A stretch of 64,000 bases of DNA from NCBI RefSeq assembly GCF_000384965.1, contig NZ_CM001844.1:1310667-1374666 (forward strand), given 5' to 3'. This document shows positions 39,058-48,638 of this stretch, piece by piece. The notes under the pieces are model-generated. The model did not search any database, was not told the DNA's origin, and worked only from the letters and a program-made list of their open reading frames with translations. Source of the stretch: Bartonella bovis 91-4. Its GTDB lineage: Bacteria; Pseudomonadota; Alphaproteobacteria; Rhizobiales; Rhizobiaceae. Numbering within the stretch: position 1 is the first letter of the stretch; the number at the start of each line of letters is the position of its first letter. Both the position numbers and the translations under genes were made by a program.

Positions 39058-40033
39058 AAGTCAGTAACTGATCCAATAATGAAAGCGGTTGAATTGTCTT
39101 TAAAATCGCTTTTGCTTCATTTTCATCGTATTGCATTTGTTTTTTTAAAGGCTCTAGTCCATTAAATTTTTTTTGCGCTCGTAAAAACTGTAGAAAAGAA
39201 ACTATACAGCTCTCATCATAAAGATCGTCGGCAAAATCAAATAAATAAGTTTCTAAAAGTGGTGCTCCACCATCAACAACTGTTGGGCGACAGCCAAAAC
39301 TTGCAACACCATCATGTAAAACACCACTAGAACGGCGCAATCGTACGGCATAAACACCATGTGCTAAGCCAGTTTGGGAGGGTAACACCTGATTAGCAGT
39401 AGGAAAACCCAAAGATCGACCAAGCTTTTCTCCATGTGTAACGTTTGAGCGCACACGATAATGATACCCTAATAAATGAGCTGCTTTTTCCACCTGCCCT
39501 TGTGATAAAAGTTGGCGAATAAAGCTAGAAGAAATTTCCTCCCCCTGTGGGGTACATAAAGAAGGAACTTGAACAACCTCAAAACCACATTCTTTTCCTT
39601 TTTGACGCAGAAACTGCGCATTTCCACTTTTTTTTCGACCAAAGTGAAAATTATTCCCCGTTACCACAACACAAACATCAAAAGCTTGTTTTAAAACAAC
39701 GCTAATAAATTCATCGGCTGAAAGAGCAGCAAACTGTGCATTAAAAGGCTCTTCAATCACGCCACGAAAACCCAAAATTTTGAAGATTTCAGCTTTTTCA
39801 GTTGCCTGAGTCAAACGATCAACACAAGCTGAACCTTGAAAAAAACTTCTTGGGTGCGGCTCAAATGTTAACACAAGAGCTGGCTTGTTTTTTACACGTG
39901 CTAAATCTAGTGCTTTTTGCAACACCGCCTGGTGACCACGATGAACCCCATCAAAATTCCCAATAGCTAAAACTGCACCACGTAAATCTTCAGGAATCTC
40001 TTTGTATCCTTGAAGACGCAAAAAATTAGCCAT
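39041..40033 (-). CDS. ribF: RibF, bifunctional riboflavin kinase/FAD synthetase
   Basis: 330 residues from the ATG at 40033, which shares one base with the upstream stop (TAATG). The N-terminal nucleotidyltransferase domain has AIGNFDGVHRGHQAVL and ISSSFIRQLL; the C-terminal kinase domain has GEKLGRSLGFPTANQVL and HGVYAVRL. It makes FMN and FAD. Co-translated with the HAD hydrolase, an arrangement seen in other Rhizobiales. Confidence 0.96.
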   Translation of the reverse strand: MANFLRLQGYKEIPEDLRGAVLAIGNFDGVHRGHQAVLQKALDLARVKNKPALVLTFEPHPRSFFQGSACVDRLTQATEKAEIFKILGFRGVIEEPFNAQFAALSADEFISVVLKQAFDVCVVVTGNNFHFGRKKSGNAQFLRQKGKECGFEVVQVPSLCTPQGEEISSSFIRQLLSQGQVEKAAHLLGYHYRVRSNVTHGEKLGRSLGFPTANQVLPSQTGLAHGVYAVRLRRSSGVLHDGVASFGCRPTVVDGGAPLLETYLFDFADDLYDESCIVSFLQFLRAQKKFNGLEPLKKQMQYDENEAKAILKTIQPLSLLDQLLTFKKTS

Positions 40034-40878
40034 TACTGAAGTGCCCACATTATCGCTTGTGGCTGATAACCATAATGGTCAAGAAAAGAACGCAAAGCTT
40101 CTTCATTGACCACACCATTGTGCGTATAGTCATGACAATGGATCCCACCCAAAATATAAAGGACATCAATACCAAAATCGATGGCACCTTTAACATCGGT
40201 CAAAATGCCATCCCCAATAGCCAAAATCCGGCTTTTTTCTATTGTTCCACGGATGTTTTTTAGTTTTTCAAAAGCACATTCATAAATAGGTGCGTGGGGT
40301 TTACCCGCAATACGAACCTCACCACCTAAATGTTGGTAAAGCTGTGCCAATGCACCAGCGCACCAAAGTGTTTGATCCCCGTAATGAACAGTGATATCAG
40401 GGTTAGCACAAATAAAAGGTAAATCGCGTGCTTGTAGGCGACGCAACATATTTTCATAAGCCTGTGGGGTTTCTCCAAAATCTTCAAAAAAGCCACTGCA
40501 AACAACTGCACAAGCTTTCTCTTCTTCAACCAGCTCACATGCTAACCCTTTAAATAAAGCCAAATCACGTTGCGGACCAATAAAAAAAATTTTCTGCGGT
40601 GCGCTCAAAATGAGATCACGCGTCACATCACCTGAAGTGATGACTGCGTCATAACAATCACTTGCAATCTTCATTCTTTGCAATTGGGCTATAACATCTT
40701 CGCGTGGTCTGGGTGAATTGGTAAGCAAAATAACGCTTTTTCCCACCTTGCGCATTTTTTGCAAAACTTTCACAGCTGAATCAAAAACACGCACACCATC
40801 GTGCAAAACCCCCCAAACATCACAAAATACAGCATCATAATGGGTAATTATAGGATCAATATGGGTGAGTTCTTTCAT
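40033..40878 (-). CDS. TIGR01459-type HAD hydrolase
   Basis: 281 residues. HAD motif I is FCDVWGVLHDG (Asp20; this family has Trp where others have Asp-x-Asp), motif II LLTNSPRP, and motif IV GDGILTDVKGAIDFG. It belongs to the NagD-like sugar/nucleotide phosphatases often paired with ribF in Alphaproteobacteria. A role in removing phosphate from a flavin precursor is only inference. Confidence 0.88.
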   Translation of the reverse strand: MKELTHIDPIITHYDAVFCDVWGVLHDGVRVFDSAVKVLQKMRKVGKSVILLTNSPRPREDVIAQLQRMKIASDCYDAVITSGDVTRDLILSAPQKIFFIGPQRDLALFKGLACELVEEEKACAVVCSGFFEDFGETPQAYENMLRRLQARDLPFICANPDITVHYGDQTLWCAGALAQLYQHLGGEVRIAGKPHAPIYECAFEKLKNIRGTIEKSRILAIGDGILTDVKGAIDFGIDVLYILGGIHCHDYTHNGVVNEEALRSFLDHYGYQPQAIMWALQ

Positions 40879-41396
40879 GATTATCTATTTATATTATATT
40901 TTTACCGTCTTGTGCCTGCTTTTTATTTTTTTACTTCTTATCTCAAGATCATTTTTTTGTCATCTGCTTTCTTAAGCCGCCACACTTCTCACCCCAAAAC
41001 CAATTAATCCCTCAAAGGTAATCTTGATTTTCATCTTTCTAACCACTTTTGAGCAATCATATCACGCAAGATATCTTCCAAGCCAATGAATTATTGAACG
41101 CGTTTTTTTTTAAGAATAATGCCGATAGCAGGAGATGCTTTTTTAAAAAATCCCTATAGTTATTTGAACCCAGTTAATACCTCATGGATAGTTTTAAAAA
41201 GAAATACTAGTCATTTTAACAAAAAACTCCATAGACTTGAAAAATCATCAGCTAAATTGAGAATAAAACTTATTAGATTCAAACATCTAATTTAATATTA
41301 TTATTGATAAATATCTGCTGTATAAAGCATATATAATATAAAACTAAACACCCCATCTTGGAGGAGAAATCAGTAAACTATTAAAAGAGGAAAAAG
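40879..41396. other. Non-coding gap
   Basis: 518 bp, AT-rich, without a convincing gene. The ribosome binding site and probably the promoter of the EexN-like pseudogene lie at its right end (AAAAGAGG, 41381-41390). Confidence 0.45.
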
Positions 41397-41634
41397 ATGA
41401 GCAAAATCCTTTTATTATGCACGGGTAGTACTCACCGCAGGATTAACCATTGCTGGTTGTGAAAAACATATACCATAGAAGAATTTTAAAAGATGACGAA
41501 TTGCTCAAAGAATGGATGGCGCTAAATGTGGAGGAGTTGCAAAATCTAAAAATTGTCAAAACGTATTTCAAGCGGATGCTGAAAAGTTTTATTCACAAGA
41601 ACCTGTTAATACAGATCTTGAACATGAATTTTAA
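41397..41634 (+). pseudogene. Frameshifted EexN-like entry-exclusion lipoprotein
   Basis: A start with a good ribosome binding site reads MSKILLLC, then the frame breaks. The next frame gives VVLTAGLTIAGCEKHIP, a lipoprotein signal with lipobox IAGC; a third gives YTIEEF; then DDELLKEWMAL; and finally AKCGGVAKSKNCQNVFQADA to the TAA. Joined, these recreate a small lipoprotein with the EexN-type EW-x-KCG and SKNCQN pattern. At least three frame changes make it dead. Such proteins block entry of related conjugative plasmids. Confidence 0.72.
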
Positions 41635-41654
41635 AAAAGTTCAAGTTGCTAAAT

Positions 41655-41688
41655 AAAAGTAAAAGAGGCTAAAGCCTCTTTTACTTTT
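41655..41688. terminator. Bidirectional terminator
   Basis: A near-perfect hairpin, AAAAGTAAAAGAGGC and GCCTCTTTTACTTTT around TAAA, lies between two convergent units with A/T runs on both sides, so it could stop transcription either way. Confidence 0.85.
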
Positions 41689-41881
41689 TAAATATGGTTA
41701 GCCAGAAAAATACAGAAAAGTAGACAATAACATAAAGAGGAGGTTTTTCCTTAGGCCAGTGTTTCTTTAATTTATCCAGATAAATTGAGAAACGTGTCTT
41801 TCTTAAAACTTTCTCTATTCCATAAAATAAAAATACAGCTGTAAAAGATACAGGTACAAAAATCATAAAATCTTTTATCAT
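41681..41881 (-). CDS. Small membrane protein downstream of the TrbL-like genes
   Basis: 66 residues: a first hydrophobic segment (FMIFVPVSFTAVFLFYGI), a basic middle (RKTRFSIYLDKLKKHW) and a second hydrophobic segment (YVIVYFSVFFWLTIF). Its ATG directly follows the stop of the upstream frame, so it is in the same operon. No family recognised. Its 3' end lies within the terminator stem. Confidence 0.6.
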   Translation of the reverse strand: MIKDFMIFVPVSFTAVFLFYGIEKVLRKTRFSIYLDKLKKHWPKEKPPLYVIVYFSVFFWLTIFKK

Positions 41882-42325
41882 TTATTTATCCTTCTCATCT
41901 AGTTCAACTGGAATTGTACCCTCAGCACTATCAACTGTTTCTGTTTCATTGGACTTAAGATTATAATAAGCACGAGCTTCCTGCAGAAGGGCATCTTTCA
42001 GAGAAGACGGTGGTGTATTTAAACTAAGATTAGCTGCATCTTCCATTCCGGGAACAGAAATGGCCGCTAGAGTTTTGATACTTTTAGGAGCAACGTTATC
42101 AGCTGTAGCTGCTTCACGTTTAACAGAGGCTCCCATAGATTGAGGCCTGTTTTCTTGCCTGAAAAAATTGCCCGTCATTCGAGAGGCGTTGATAATATTA
42201 TCGCTTCTCATACCTCCCACATCATCTCCCATTGCACTGCTTGTTCCTCTCGCGATTCCCATAGTTCTCATACTATCGCTTATGACTTCATCGGTTTTTT
42301 GTTCTCGCAGCCGCTGCTGCTGCAT
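41882..42325 (-). CDS. Hydrophilic tail of a TrbL/VirB6-like protein, separate frame
   Basis: 147 residues, polar, Ser/Met/Asn/Glu-rich, no membrane segment. It begins within the last codons of the membrane protein at 42288-43256, in the +1 frame, with no ribosome binding site before its ATG (42325). TrbL-type proteins normally carry such a hydrophilic tail on the same chain, so a one-base change probably split a single gene. A separately translated protein or a programmed +1 shift cannot be excluded. Confidence 0.55.
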   Translation of the reverse strand: MQQQRLREQKTDEVISDSMRTMGIARGTSSAMGDDVGGMRSDNIINASRMTGNFFRQENRPQSMGASVKREAATADNVAPKSIKTLAAISVPGMEDAANLSLNTPPSSLKDALLQEARAYYNLKSNETETVDSAEGTIPVELDEKDK

Positions 42326-43256
42326 CTGCAGCGGCTTCAGTGATTACAGTTTCTGCGGAATAGACCATTTCTTTAATAGTTGAAATAGCACCACTACTTG
42401 ATTTCAAAATCATAAATACAACCCATTTTGGAGCAATTTTTATGAAAATTACGTATGTTAATGCGTTTGCCATTATCCATATTAACGCAGATGAACCATT
42501 ATAAACCTCCTGCCACTTCACTACGGACTCAGTAATTTCAAACACTAAAACTGTAAATATAAATAGTTTTGTGTGCATAAAAACAACACAACAAAACGCC
42601 ATTATAGTCTTTCTTATATACTGAAAAACACTAACACTTATAAACAAAATAGGTATGTTAGTTACAATATACGTTGTAATAACCGTAAAAATCATCAAAA
42701 CTTCAACGAACCCAAAACATAGAAGAATGATTAGAACACAAAAACTTTTCTCTGCACCAGGTAATGAAAACAAAGTATACTCATTGAGAATAATATCAGT
42801 AAGACGAATGGTCTCTCCAAAGAGTTTTCCGGCAAGTAAATTTTTACTTTCCCCAATTTCTTGGATAGTTTCCTCCCATACAGTATTGATAACAGCCATA
42901 CTCCATTTTTGTGAGTATTCCAAAAAAATAACAAAAATCCCAATAACAAAAATAAGCTTGGCAATTTCCCACACAAAATTTATAGGATCAACTTTTTGCC
43001 GTACAAGAGATTTAACGGTACGAAAAAACTGAACACCCTTTAATGCCAAAAAGAAAAGCAAGGTACCTATGTACAATATTGGTTGCAATTGATTAAATAG
43101 TTGTTGTAGTGACTCTACTAGATCCTTAAGGAATTTTGAAACATCTAAAGGTGCAGAAAGAAGAGATGTATCCACAAAAAGAACACGACAGATACCGATA
43201 AATAAAAAAAACAGAGAAAAAAGATTTAAAGCTTTTGTTGTACAAAACTTTTTCAT
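42288..43256 (-). CDS. TrbL/VirB6-like type IV secretion membrane protein
   Basis: 322 residues with an N-terminal signal-like helix and at least five further hydrophobic segments (LYIGTLLFFLALKG, LIFVIGIFVIFLEY, FCVLIILLCFGFVEVLMIF, IPILFISVSVF), separated by short polar loops, in the style of TrbL/VirB6 channel proteins of conjugation systems. It ends in an Ala-rich run and RTKNR. The next frame (41882-42325) looks like its missing tail. No other conjugation gene survives nearby except the EexN-like relic, so the system cannot work from here. Confidence 0.65.
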   Translation of the reverse strand: MKKFCTTKALNLFSLFFLFIGICRVLFVDTSLLSAPLDVSKFLKDLVESLQQLFNQLQPILYIGTLLFFLALKGVQFFRTVKSLVRQKVDPINFVWEIAKLIFVIGIFVIFLEYSQKWSMAVINTVWEETIQEIGESKNLLAGKLFGETIRLTDIILNEYTLFSLPGAEKSFCVLIILLCFGFVEVLMIFTVITTYIVTNIPILFISVSVFQYIRKTIMAFCCVVFMHTKLFIFTVLVFEITESVVKWQEVYNGSSALIWIMANALTYVIFIKIAPKWVVFMILKSSSGAISTIKEMVYSAETVITEAAADAAAAAARTKNR

Positions 43257-43723
43257 ATTTTAATTTTATGGAATTACTTTAAAATGCATATTTATTGTCT
43301 ATATAATATATTTTTTGGGGGGATATTTTCTTATTCTGTCTTATTTTTCGTTCTATATTCAATTTTGTTTACTGTGTGACTTTTTTGCAAGATTAGTATT
43401 ATTAGCAACCAACTCTTGAAATAATTATTGCTGTTTAACCTATTGAGCAGCAATTCCACTGCCAGCTTGAATGGCTTGCATCTGCTTTACACACTACCAA
43501 GCGTAGAGAAACAGATAAAACAACTGCTTATCCAAACCATGAATAAGCCAGATGATGCACAGAGCAATATTAAAACTCAATATTAAAGAGCAGCACGGTT
43601 GCCATTAATCGTTTTTGCACCATGGCCATGACTAAACAGAACCGTTATCGCCATGAGGAGTTTTTAGAAGTTCTCATGAATACTTATGAGAAAGTGTAGC
43701 GTTATATTATAATTTAAAAAGTT
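43257..43723. other. Gap with a possible gene relic
   Basis: 467 bp without an intact gene. On the plus strand one frame from about 43590 to 43699 reads STVAINRFCTMAMTKQNRYR, then HEEFLEVLMNTYEKV and stop, with stops further upstream; it looks like the decayed 3' end of a gene. The family is unknown to me. Confidence 0.4.
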
Positions 43724-44179
43724 TTACTTCTGATCAGAAATTAATTCTAAAATTGCTTTCTGTTTTACTGGTGTAAGAATTCTAAAATTTTTTAAAAGTA
43801 GGTATTCTTCTCTGCTAGATATAATTTCATCATGATGGCAGGAAGTATTTTCTTTTGTTGCGGTATTAGGGTAAAAAAAGGAAATAGGAACATCAAATAT
43901 ATCAGCAATATCTTTTAAACGCCCAGCTCCTACACGATTAAACCCATTTTCATACTTTTGGATTTGTTGAAAGCTTATACCTAAATAGTTAGCTAATGTT
44001 TTTTGAGACATTCCCAACATTCTTCTTCTATATCGGATTTTTTTGCCTACAAAAATGTCATTATGAGGATTTTTTTGCACTTCTAGATCAACCCCCCGCC
44101 GGGTAGCGAGCGCCCTCGCATTGGTATTCCGGGAGTCAAAACACTGAATTCGAGTCAGCTTTTTTGCTTTTAGTGCCAT
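43724..44179 (-). CDS. XRE-family transcriptional regulator
   Basis: 151 residues as read from the ATG at 44179. The helix-turn-helix is clear at about residues 48-83 (IRYRRRMLGMSQKTLANYLG, then ISFQQIQKYENGFNRV). This is the Cro/CI type common in rhizobia. The first 33 residues lie within a repeat that also exists at 44461-44580 without a regulator, so the native start may be the GTG at 44080 (118 residues). It may regulate the neighbouring islet or be a general factor; the target is unknown. Confidence 0.8.
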   Translation of the reverse strand: MALKAKKLTRIQCFDSRNTNARALATRRGVDLEVQKNPHNDIFVGKKIRYRRRMLGMSQKTLANYLGISFQQIQKYENGFNRVGAGRLKDIADIFDVPISFFYPNTATKENTSCHHDEIISSREEYLLLKNFRILTPVKQKAILELISDQK

Positions 44180-44423
44180 AGCACCTGGACATCACAAAAA
44201 CTCCCGGAATCCCGGGAACCCCATATAATAATGGGTTAATTTCTGTGCTCGAATTGTAAGGGGTTTTGAATCCCTTTTGATCGCTGCGTACACGATCAAT
44301 ACACTTTTTAATTTATAAAGTATTTTCAGAAAATTGGCAATAAAATAGTTTTTCAGTTTACAGAGTTTGTTTTTTAACGAAAGGCAGAAAGCCTCTTATT
44401 TTGAATGATGTACGAATAAAGTA
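44072..44423. repeat. Tandem repeat, copy 1 (about 350 bp)
   Basis: A 120-bp core (44092-44211) is identical to 44461-44580; the rest is similar with scattered changes. The core contains an 11-bp inverted repeat, ATTCCGGGAGT at 44126-44136 and ACTCCCGGAAT at 44200-44210, enclosing the ATG used by the XRE gene. It is much richer in GC than its surroundings. Confidence 0.85.
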
Positions 44424-44444
44424 AAGAATAATGATGCATTCATG

Positions 44445-44792
44445 TTTTTTGCACTTCTATCCCCCCGCCGGGTAGCGAGCGCCCTCGCATTGGTATTCCG
44501 GGAGTCAAAACACTGAATTCGAGTCAGCTTTTTTGCTTTTAGTGCCATAGCACCTGGACATCACAAAAACTCCCGGAATCGCGGGGAAAACCATAGAGTG
44601 AGTTAATCTTTGCACTTGAATTTTAGGGATTTTTGAATCCCTTTTTGATTGCTGCGTATATGATCAACACACTTTTAAACTCATAAAGTGATTTCAAAAA
44701 ATTGGCAATAAAAACAGTTTTCAACTTACAGAGGTTGTTTTTTAACGAAAAGTAGAAAGCCTCTTATTTTGAATTATGTGTAAATAAAGTAA
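44445..44792. repeat. Tandem repeat, copy 2 (about 350 bp)
   Basis: Same layout as copy 1, offset by about 370 bp, with the inverted repeat at 44495-44505 and 44569-44579. A short frame starting at the equivalent ATG (44548) shares the first 29 codons with the XRE gene and then runs into unrelated sequence and stops, so this copy encodes no regulator. Confidence 0.85.
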
Positions 44793-45201
44793 GCTCTCAT
44801 TTAGTCGAAGATAACCAGGAGGCGATAGACGTAATAAGAGCGCATTATACCACTAATTCCTCCCGCTAAAAATTTAGGAAGGCAAGAGTTGACAAAAACG
44901 TGGCCAACACCAGGATAAGATTTTAAAATTTTTGTGGGAATATTTACAGAGATATCAATATTGCCATTTGTTATATCTATAGATCAATTGAAGAGAAATG
45001 ATAAAAATCTATAATTAAAGTGGAGCAAATATCGCTCAAATAACTTTGATGCATTTTATTGACAGAAAGGGCAAACACCGTCATAAAATATCATGAAACT
45101 AATATGAGTGATAATATTTGCATGATTTTTCGCGATTTTTGCTCTTTTTCAAACTCTATTTTTGTTTTCCAAACATAATATATCTTACATAACACATCCT
45201 T
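44793..45201. other. Gap upstream of murJ with a possible coding relic on the minus strand
   Basis: 409 bp. On the minus strand a frame of about 60 codons (roughly 44808-44990) reads NGNIDISVNIPTKILKSYPG, then VGHVFVNSCLPKFLAGG and IMRSYYVYRLL to a stop; the composition looks protein-like but there is no good start. The murJ promoter must lie to its right. Confidence 0.35.
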
Positions 45202-46764
45202 ATGAGCTTAATTAAAAAATTTATAACTGTTGCTTCTGGAACTTGCACGAGTCGTCTTTTTGGTTTTGTACGCGAAGTACTCATGGCGGCATCTTTTGGT
45301 ACAGGTCCTGCTGCTGACGCATTTAATGCAGCTTTTCGTTTTCCAAACACATTTCGCCGTCTTTTTGCTGAAGGTGCTTTTAATGCGGCTTTTGTTCCCC
45401 TATTTTCAAAAAAAATTACTGAAAATGGACCAGAAAATGCACGCAAATTTGCAGAAGAGGTTTTCGGTGTTTTGTTCTCACTGCTCTTACTTTTAACCAT
45501 TGTCATAGAAGTGAGTATGCCTTTTTTGGTGCGTACTGTAATTGCACCAGGGTTTGCAGAAGATGCAACAAAATTTGAGGCTACAATTCGTTTTACTGCA
45601 ATCATGTTTCCCTATTTAGCGTGCATGTCTTTAGCGGCCATGATGGGGGGAATGCTCAACGCATTACAACGTTATTTTGTTGCCGCTATTGCCCCTGTCT
45701 TTTTAAATATTGTGATGATTGGCGTGCTCGCTTATGCTTGGATATTTCAGCTTGATGCTTGGCAGATTGGGCTAAACCTCTCCTGGGGGGTCATGGTCGC
45801 AGGCCTTCTTCAACTTACTTTAATTGCAATTGCTTTGCGTCAAAGTGGAATGAAAATTTCTCTACGTCTTCCTTATCTCAGCCCCAATGTTCGCCAGCTT
45901 TTAACCCTGGCATTTCCCGCTGCCATTACAGGGGGAATTACGCAAATCAATTTATTGATCAATACCAATATTGCATCCAGCCATCCGGGTGCTGTTTCTT
46001 CTTTGGTTTATGCCGATCGTCTTTATCAACTGCCATTAGGTGTTGTTGGTATTGCTGTTGCGACTGTTCTTTTACCTGAACTAACAAAAGCCTTCCGTAA
46101 TAAAAATAAAAAAGAAGCCAATTATTTGCAAAACTACGCTATTGCGTTTACCCTGTTTTTAACCTTACCGGCATCGGTCTTTTTTTTCCTGATATCCAAC
46201 CCCATTGTCAGTCTTTTCTTTGAACGTGGGCAATTTACAAGCCAATCAACACACACTGTTGCGCATTTGCTTGAACTTTATGGATTAGGGCTTCCAGCTT
46301 TTGTGCTGATAAAGGTCTTTATTCCCAATTTTTTTGCTCATGAAGATACAAAAACACCAATGATTTTTGCAGGCATTTGTGTTCTAATCAATATCGGTTT
46401 AGCGCTTACATTATTTCCGCTCTTGTCAGCACGTGGCATTGTGATCGCCGAAATCACCTCTGGATGGGTTAACACACTCTTGCTTTGTAGCACCCTTATC
46501 AAACGCGGTTATTGGAAATGTGATATACAACTTATCAAGTGGACTGTGTGCTTGATCATTGCCATTCTCTTAATGGCTGCATCTTTGTATTATGCGCTTG
46601 ATTTTTTAGCTTTTCCTTTATCTTCACAAGCACCACTTTTCTTGCGAATAGGAACTTTAGCAGGTTTAATTTTCTCTATCCTATTGTTTTATTGTATCAT
46701 CTGTTTTTTTCTTGGCATGAATTATTTCCCTTTTTTACGTAAAAATTTGAAACAACACCTATAA
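45202..46764 (+). CDS. murJ: MurJ, lipid II flippase
   Basis: 520 residues with about 14 membrane helices. The N-terminus ([52 protein letters not shown]) is the MurJ/MviN signature with the charged cavity residues. It moves lipid II across the inner membrane for peptidoglycan synthesis. trpS follows 79 bp later, as in other Rhizobiales. Confidence 0.96.
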   Translation: MSLIKKFITVASGTCTSRLFGFVREVLMAASFGTGPAADAFNAAFRFPNTFRRLFAEGAFNAAFVPLFSKKITENGPENARKFAEEVFGVLFSLLLLLTIVIEVSMPFLVRTVIAPGFAEDATKFEATIRFTAIMFPYLACMSLAAMMGGMLNALQRYFVAAIAPVFLNIVMIGVLAYAWIFQLDAWQIGLNLSWGVMVAGLLQLTLIAIALRQSGMKISLRLPYLSPNVRQLLTLAFPAAITGGITQINLLINTNIASSHPGAVSSLVYADRLYQLPLGVVGIAVATVLLPELTKAFRNKNKKEANYLQNYAIAFTLFLTLPASVFFFLISNPIVSLFFERGQFTSQSTHTVAHLLELYGLGLPAFVLIKVFIPNFFAHEDTKTPMIFAGICVLINIGLALTLFPLLSARGIVIAEITSGWVNTLLLCSTLIKRGYWKCDIQLIKWTVCLIIAILLMAASLYYALDFLAFPLSSQAPLFLRIGTLAGLIFSILLFYCIICFFLGMNYFPFLRKNLKQHL

Positions 46765-46843
46765 TATCTTATTTGACTTTCAAAAAAAAATTTTACCACA
46801 ACACGAAGCAACATGTATCATCATTAGAGAAAGGCTTATTCCT

Positions 46844-47914
46844 ATGGAAACCTGCGCATCCCTCGTCTTTTCTGGTGTGCAACCAAGTGGCAATTTGCAT
46901 CTTGGTAATTATCTAGGTGCAATCAAGCGTTGGGTTGAATTGCAAGCATCCCATAAATGCCTTTATTGTGTTGTGGATATGCACGCACTAACGGTTAACC
47001 CTAACCCTCTCGCCTTAGAAAGCTCCACCCGTGCAGTCACAGCAGCCTTTTTAGCTGCGGGTATTGATCCGCAAAAACATATTGTTTTCAACCAATCACG
47101 AGTCTTTCAACATGCTGAATTAGCATGGGTCTTTAACTGCATTGCCCGCATCGGCTGGCTCCAACGGATGACACAGTTTAAAGATAAAGCAGGAAAAAAC
47201 CGCGAACAAGCATCACTCGGGCTTTTTGCCTATCCAAGCCTTATGGCTGCTGATATTTTACTCTATCGTGCAACACATGTTCCAGTTGGAGAAGATCAAA
47301 AGCAGCATATTGAACTTACACGGGATATTGCGCAAAAATTCAATCATGATTACGCTGAGCGTATTGCACATTTAAATGTTGGCATCTCCATACAAGAGGG
47401 GGAAAACAAGGAACAAGGCTTTTTTCCAATACCAGAGGCTCTTCTTGGTAATACCGGCATGCGTATTATGTCTTTACGTGATGGCTCAAAGAAAATGTCA
47501 AAATCAGATCCTTCAGATTTTTCGCGAATTAATTTAACTGATGATGCTGATCTTATCGTTCAAAAAATACGCAAAGCAAAAACTGACTCTGCCCCCTTAC
47601 CCGATCAGCTTACCGCTTTAGAAGAGCGCCCAGAAGTTGATAATTTACTTGGTATTTATGCAGCCTTTGCGCAAACCAGTAAAGAGAAGGCTCTTTTGGA
47701 ATTTGCAGGTCAACAGTTTTCGCTTTTTAAATCTGCTTTAGCTGATCTTGTCGTCCATAAATTGGCACCAATTACACAAGAATTACGCCGTCTTCATCAA
47801 GAAAATGCTTATATTGATTCCGTTTTGCATGATGGGGCTGAGCGTGCTAGCTTATTGGCAGAAAACACAATGAAACATGTTCGTGAAATTGTTGGTTTTG
47901 TACACAAACCATAA
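46844..47914 (+). CDS. trpS: Tryptophanyl-tRNA synthetase
   Basis: 356 residues, class I synthetase. HIGH motif His19-Leu-Gly-Asn ([12 protein letters not shown]) and KMSKS at residues 217-221 are present; the CVVDMHALT segment is also typical. Charges tRNA-Trp in the cytoplasm. Probably co-transcribed with murJ. Confidence 0.97.
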   Translation: METCASLVFSGVQPSGNLHLGNYLGAIKRWVELQASHKCLYCVVDMHALTVNPNPLALESSTRAVTAAFLAAGIDPQKHIVFNQSRVFQHAELAWVFNCIARIGWLQRMTQFKDKAGKNREQASLGLFAYPSLMAADILLYRATHVPVGEDQKQHIELTRDIAQKFNHDYAERIAHLNVGISIQEGENKEQGFFPIPEALLGNTGMRIMSLRDGSKKMSKSDPSDFSRINLTDDADLIVQKIRKAKTDSAPLPDQLTALEERPEVDNLLGIYAAFAQTSKEKALLEFAGQQFSLFKSALADLVVHKLAPITQELRRLHQENAYIDSVLHDGAERASLLAENTMKHVREIVGFVHKP

Positions 47915-48638
47915 ACAATAAACTTTGACTGAAAATTGAAAAAAGCTATAGCCGGTATCGTCCTTTCACGAAATACCAAGAAACGATCTACAGTACTATA
48001 TATGAAAAAACATGTGAACTGTTCTTGATAAATGACCAAGCTACCAACAAACCATTGTTGTTCATGACATAGCACAAAAAAGACAAATGCACCAATATAC
48101 ACTTATGAAAATATGGGTATTGCTTTTGGGTGTCATTTTGATTGTAAACATGTTTTAGATTTTGGTGCATTACTTCAACTTCAAACGACAAGTACCAATT
48201 AAACGAGAGGGGCAAATTTGCGCTTGATGCGAAACCTACGGCTTCTTATCGCTCCTTGTTAGTTAAGTGCATCTAGTCCCTCAAGTGCTGCTCCATATTT
48301 TCTTCATGAAAAAACAAACGCTTGAAACGTGTATTTTAAACCTTTAAATTAGAAGTTCTATGAGTAAAATTATTGATGCACGCAAGTTCAAAAAAATTTA
48401 TAGATTTGCAAATTGATTAACAAATATCAAGATATTGCTACCATGTCTTACCTTCTCATGATAACATAAAAGAGATAGGCCTATTTAAATATTTAATCGT
48501 CAACTAGGAAGGCAGTTTATCCTTGTTATCGTGCTTTAAACGATCTTTGGGATAAAAATATTGAAGAAGATTATATCAATACTTAAGCTTTTTTGCGTTA
48601 ATTGTTTTCTTAAAGCTTGTGAAACAAAAGGATAATGT
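47915..48638. other. Long gap between trpS and nfu
   Basis: 724 bp without an intact gene. In Brucella and other Rhizobiales a universal stress protein gene lies between trpS and nfu; it is missing here. A piece at about 48508-48584 reads KAVYPCYRALNDLWDKNIEE, DYINT, stop, and may be the remnant of a lost gene, though I cannot assign it. The nfu promoter lies at the right end. Confidence 0.45.

Noticed and set aside
42285..42300. A-AAA-AAC heptamer as a -1 frameshift site in the TrbL-like gene
   Set aside because: The heptamer is in phase, but a -1 shift leads to a stop after four codons; the tail frame needs +1.
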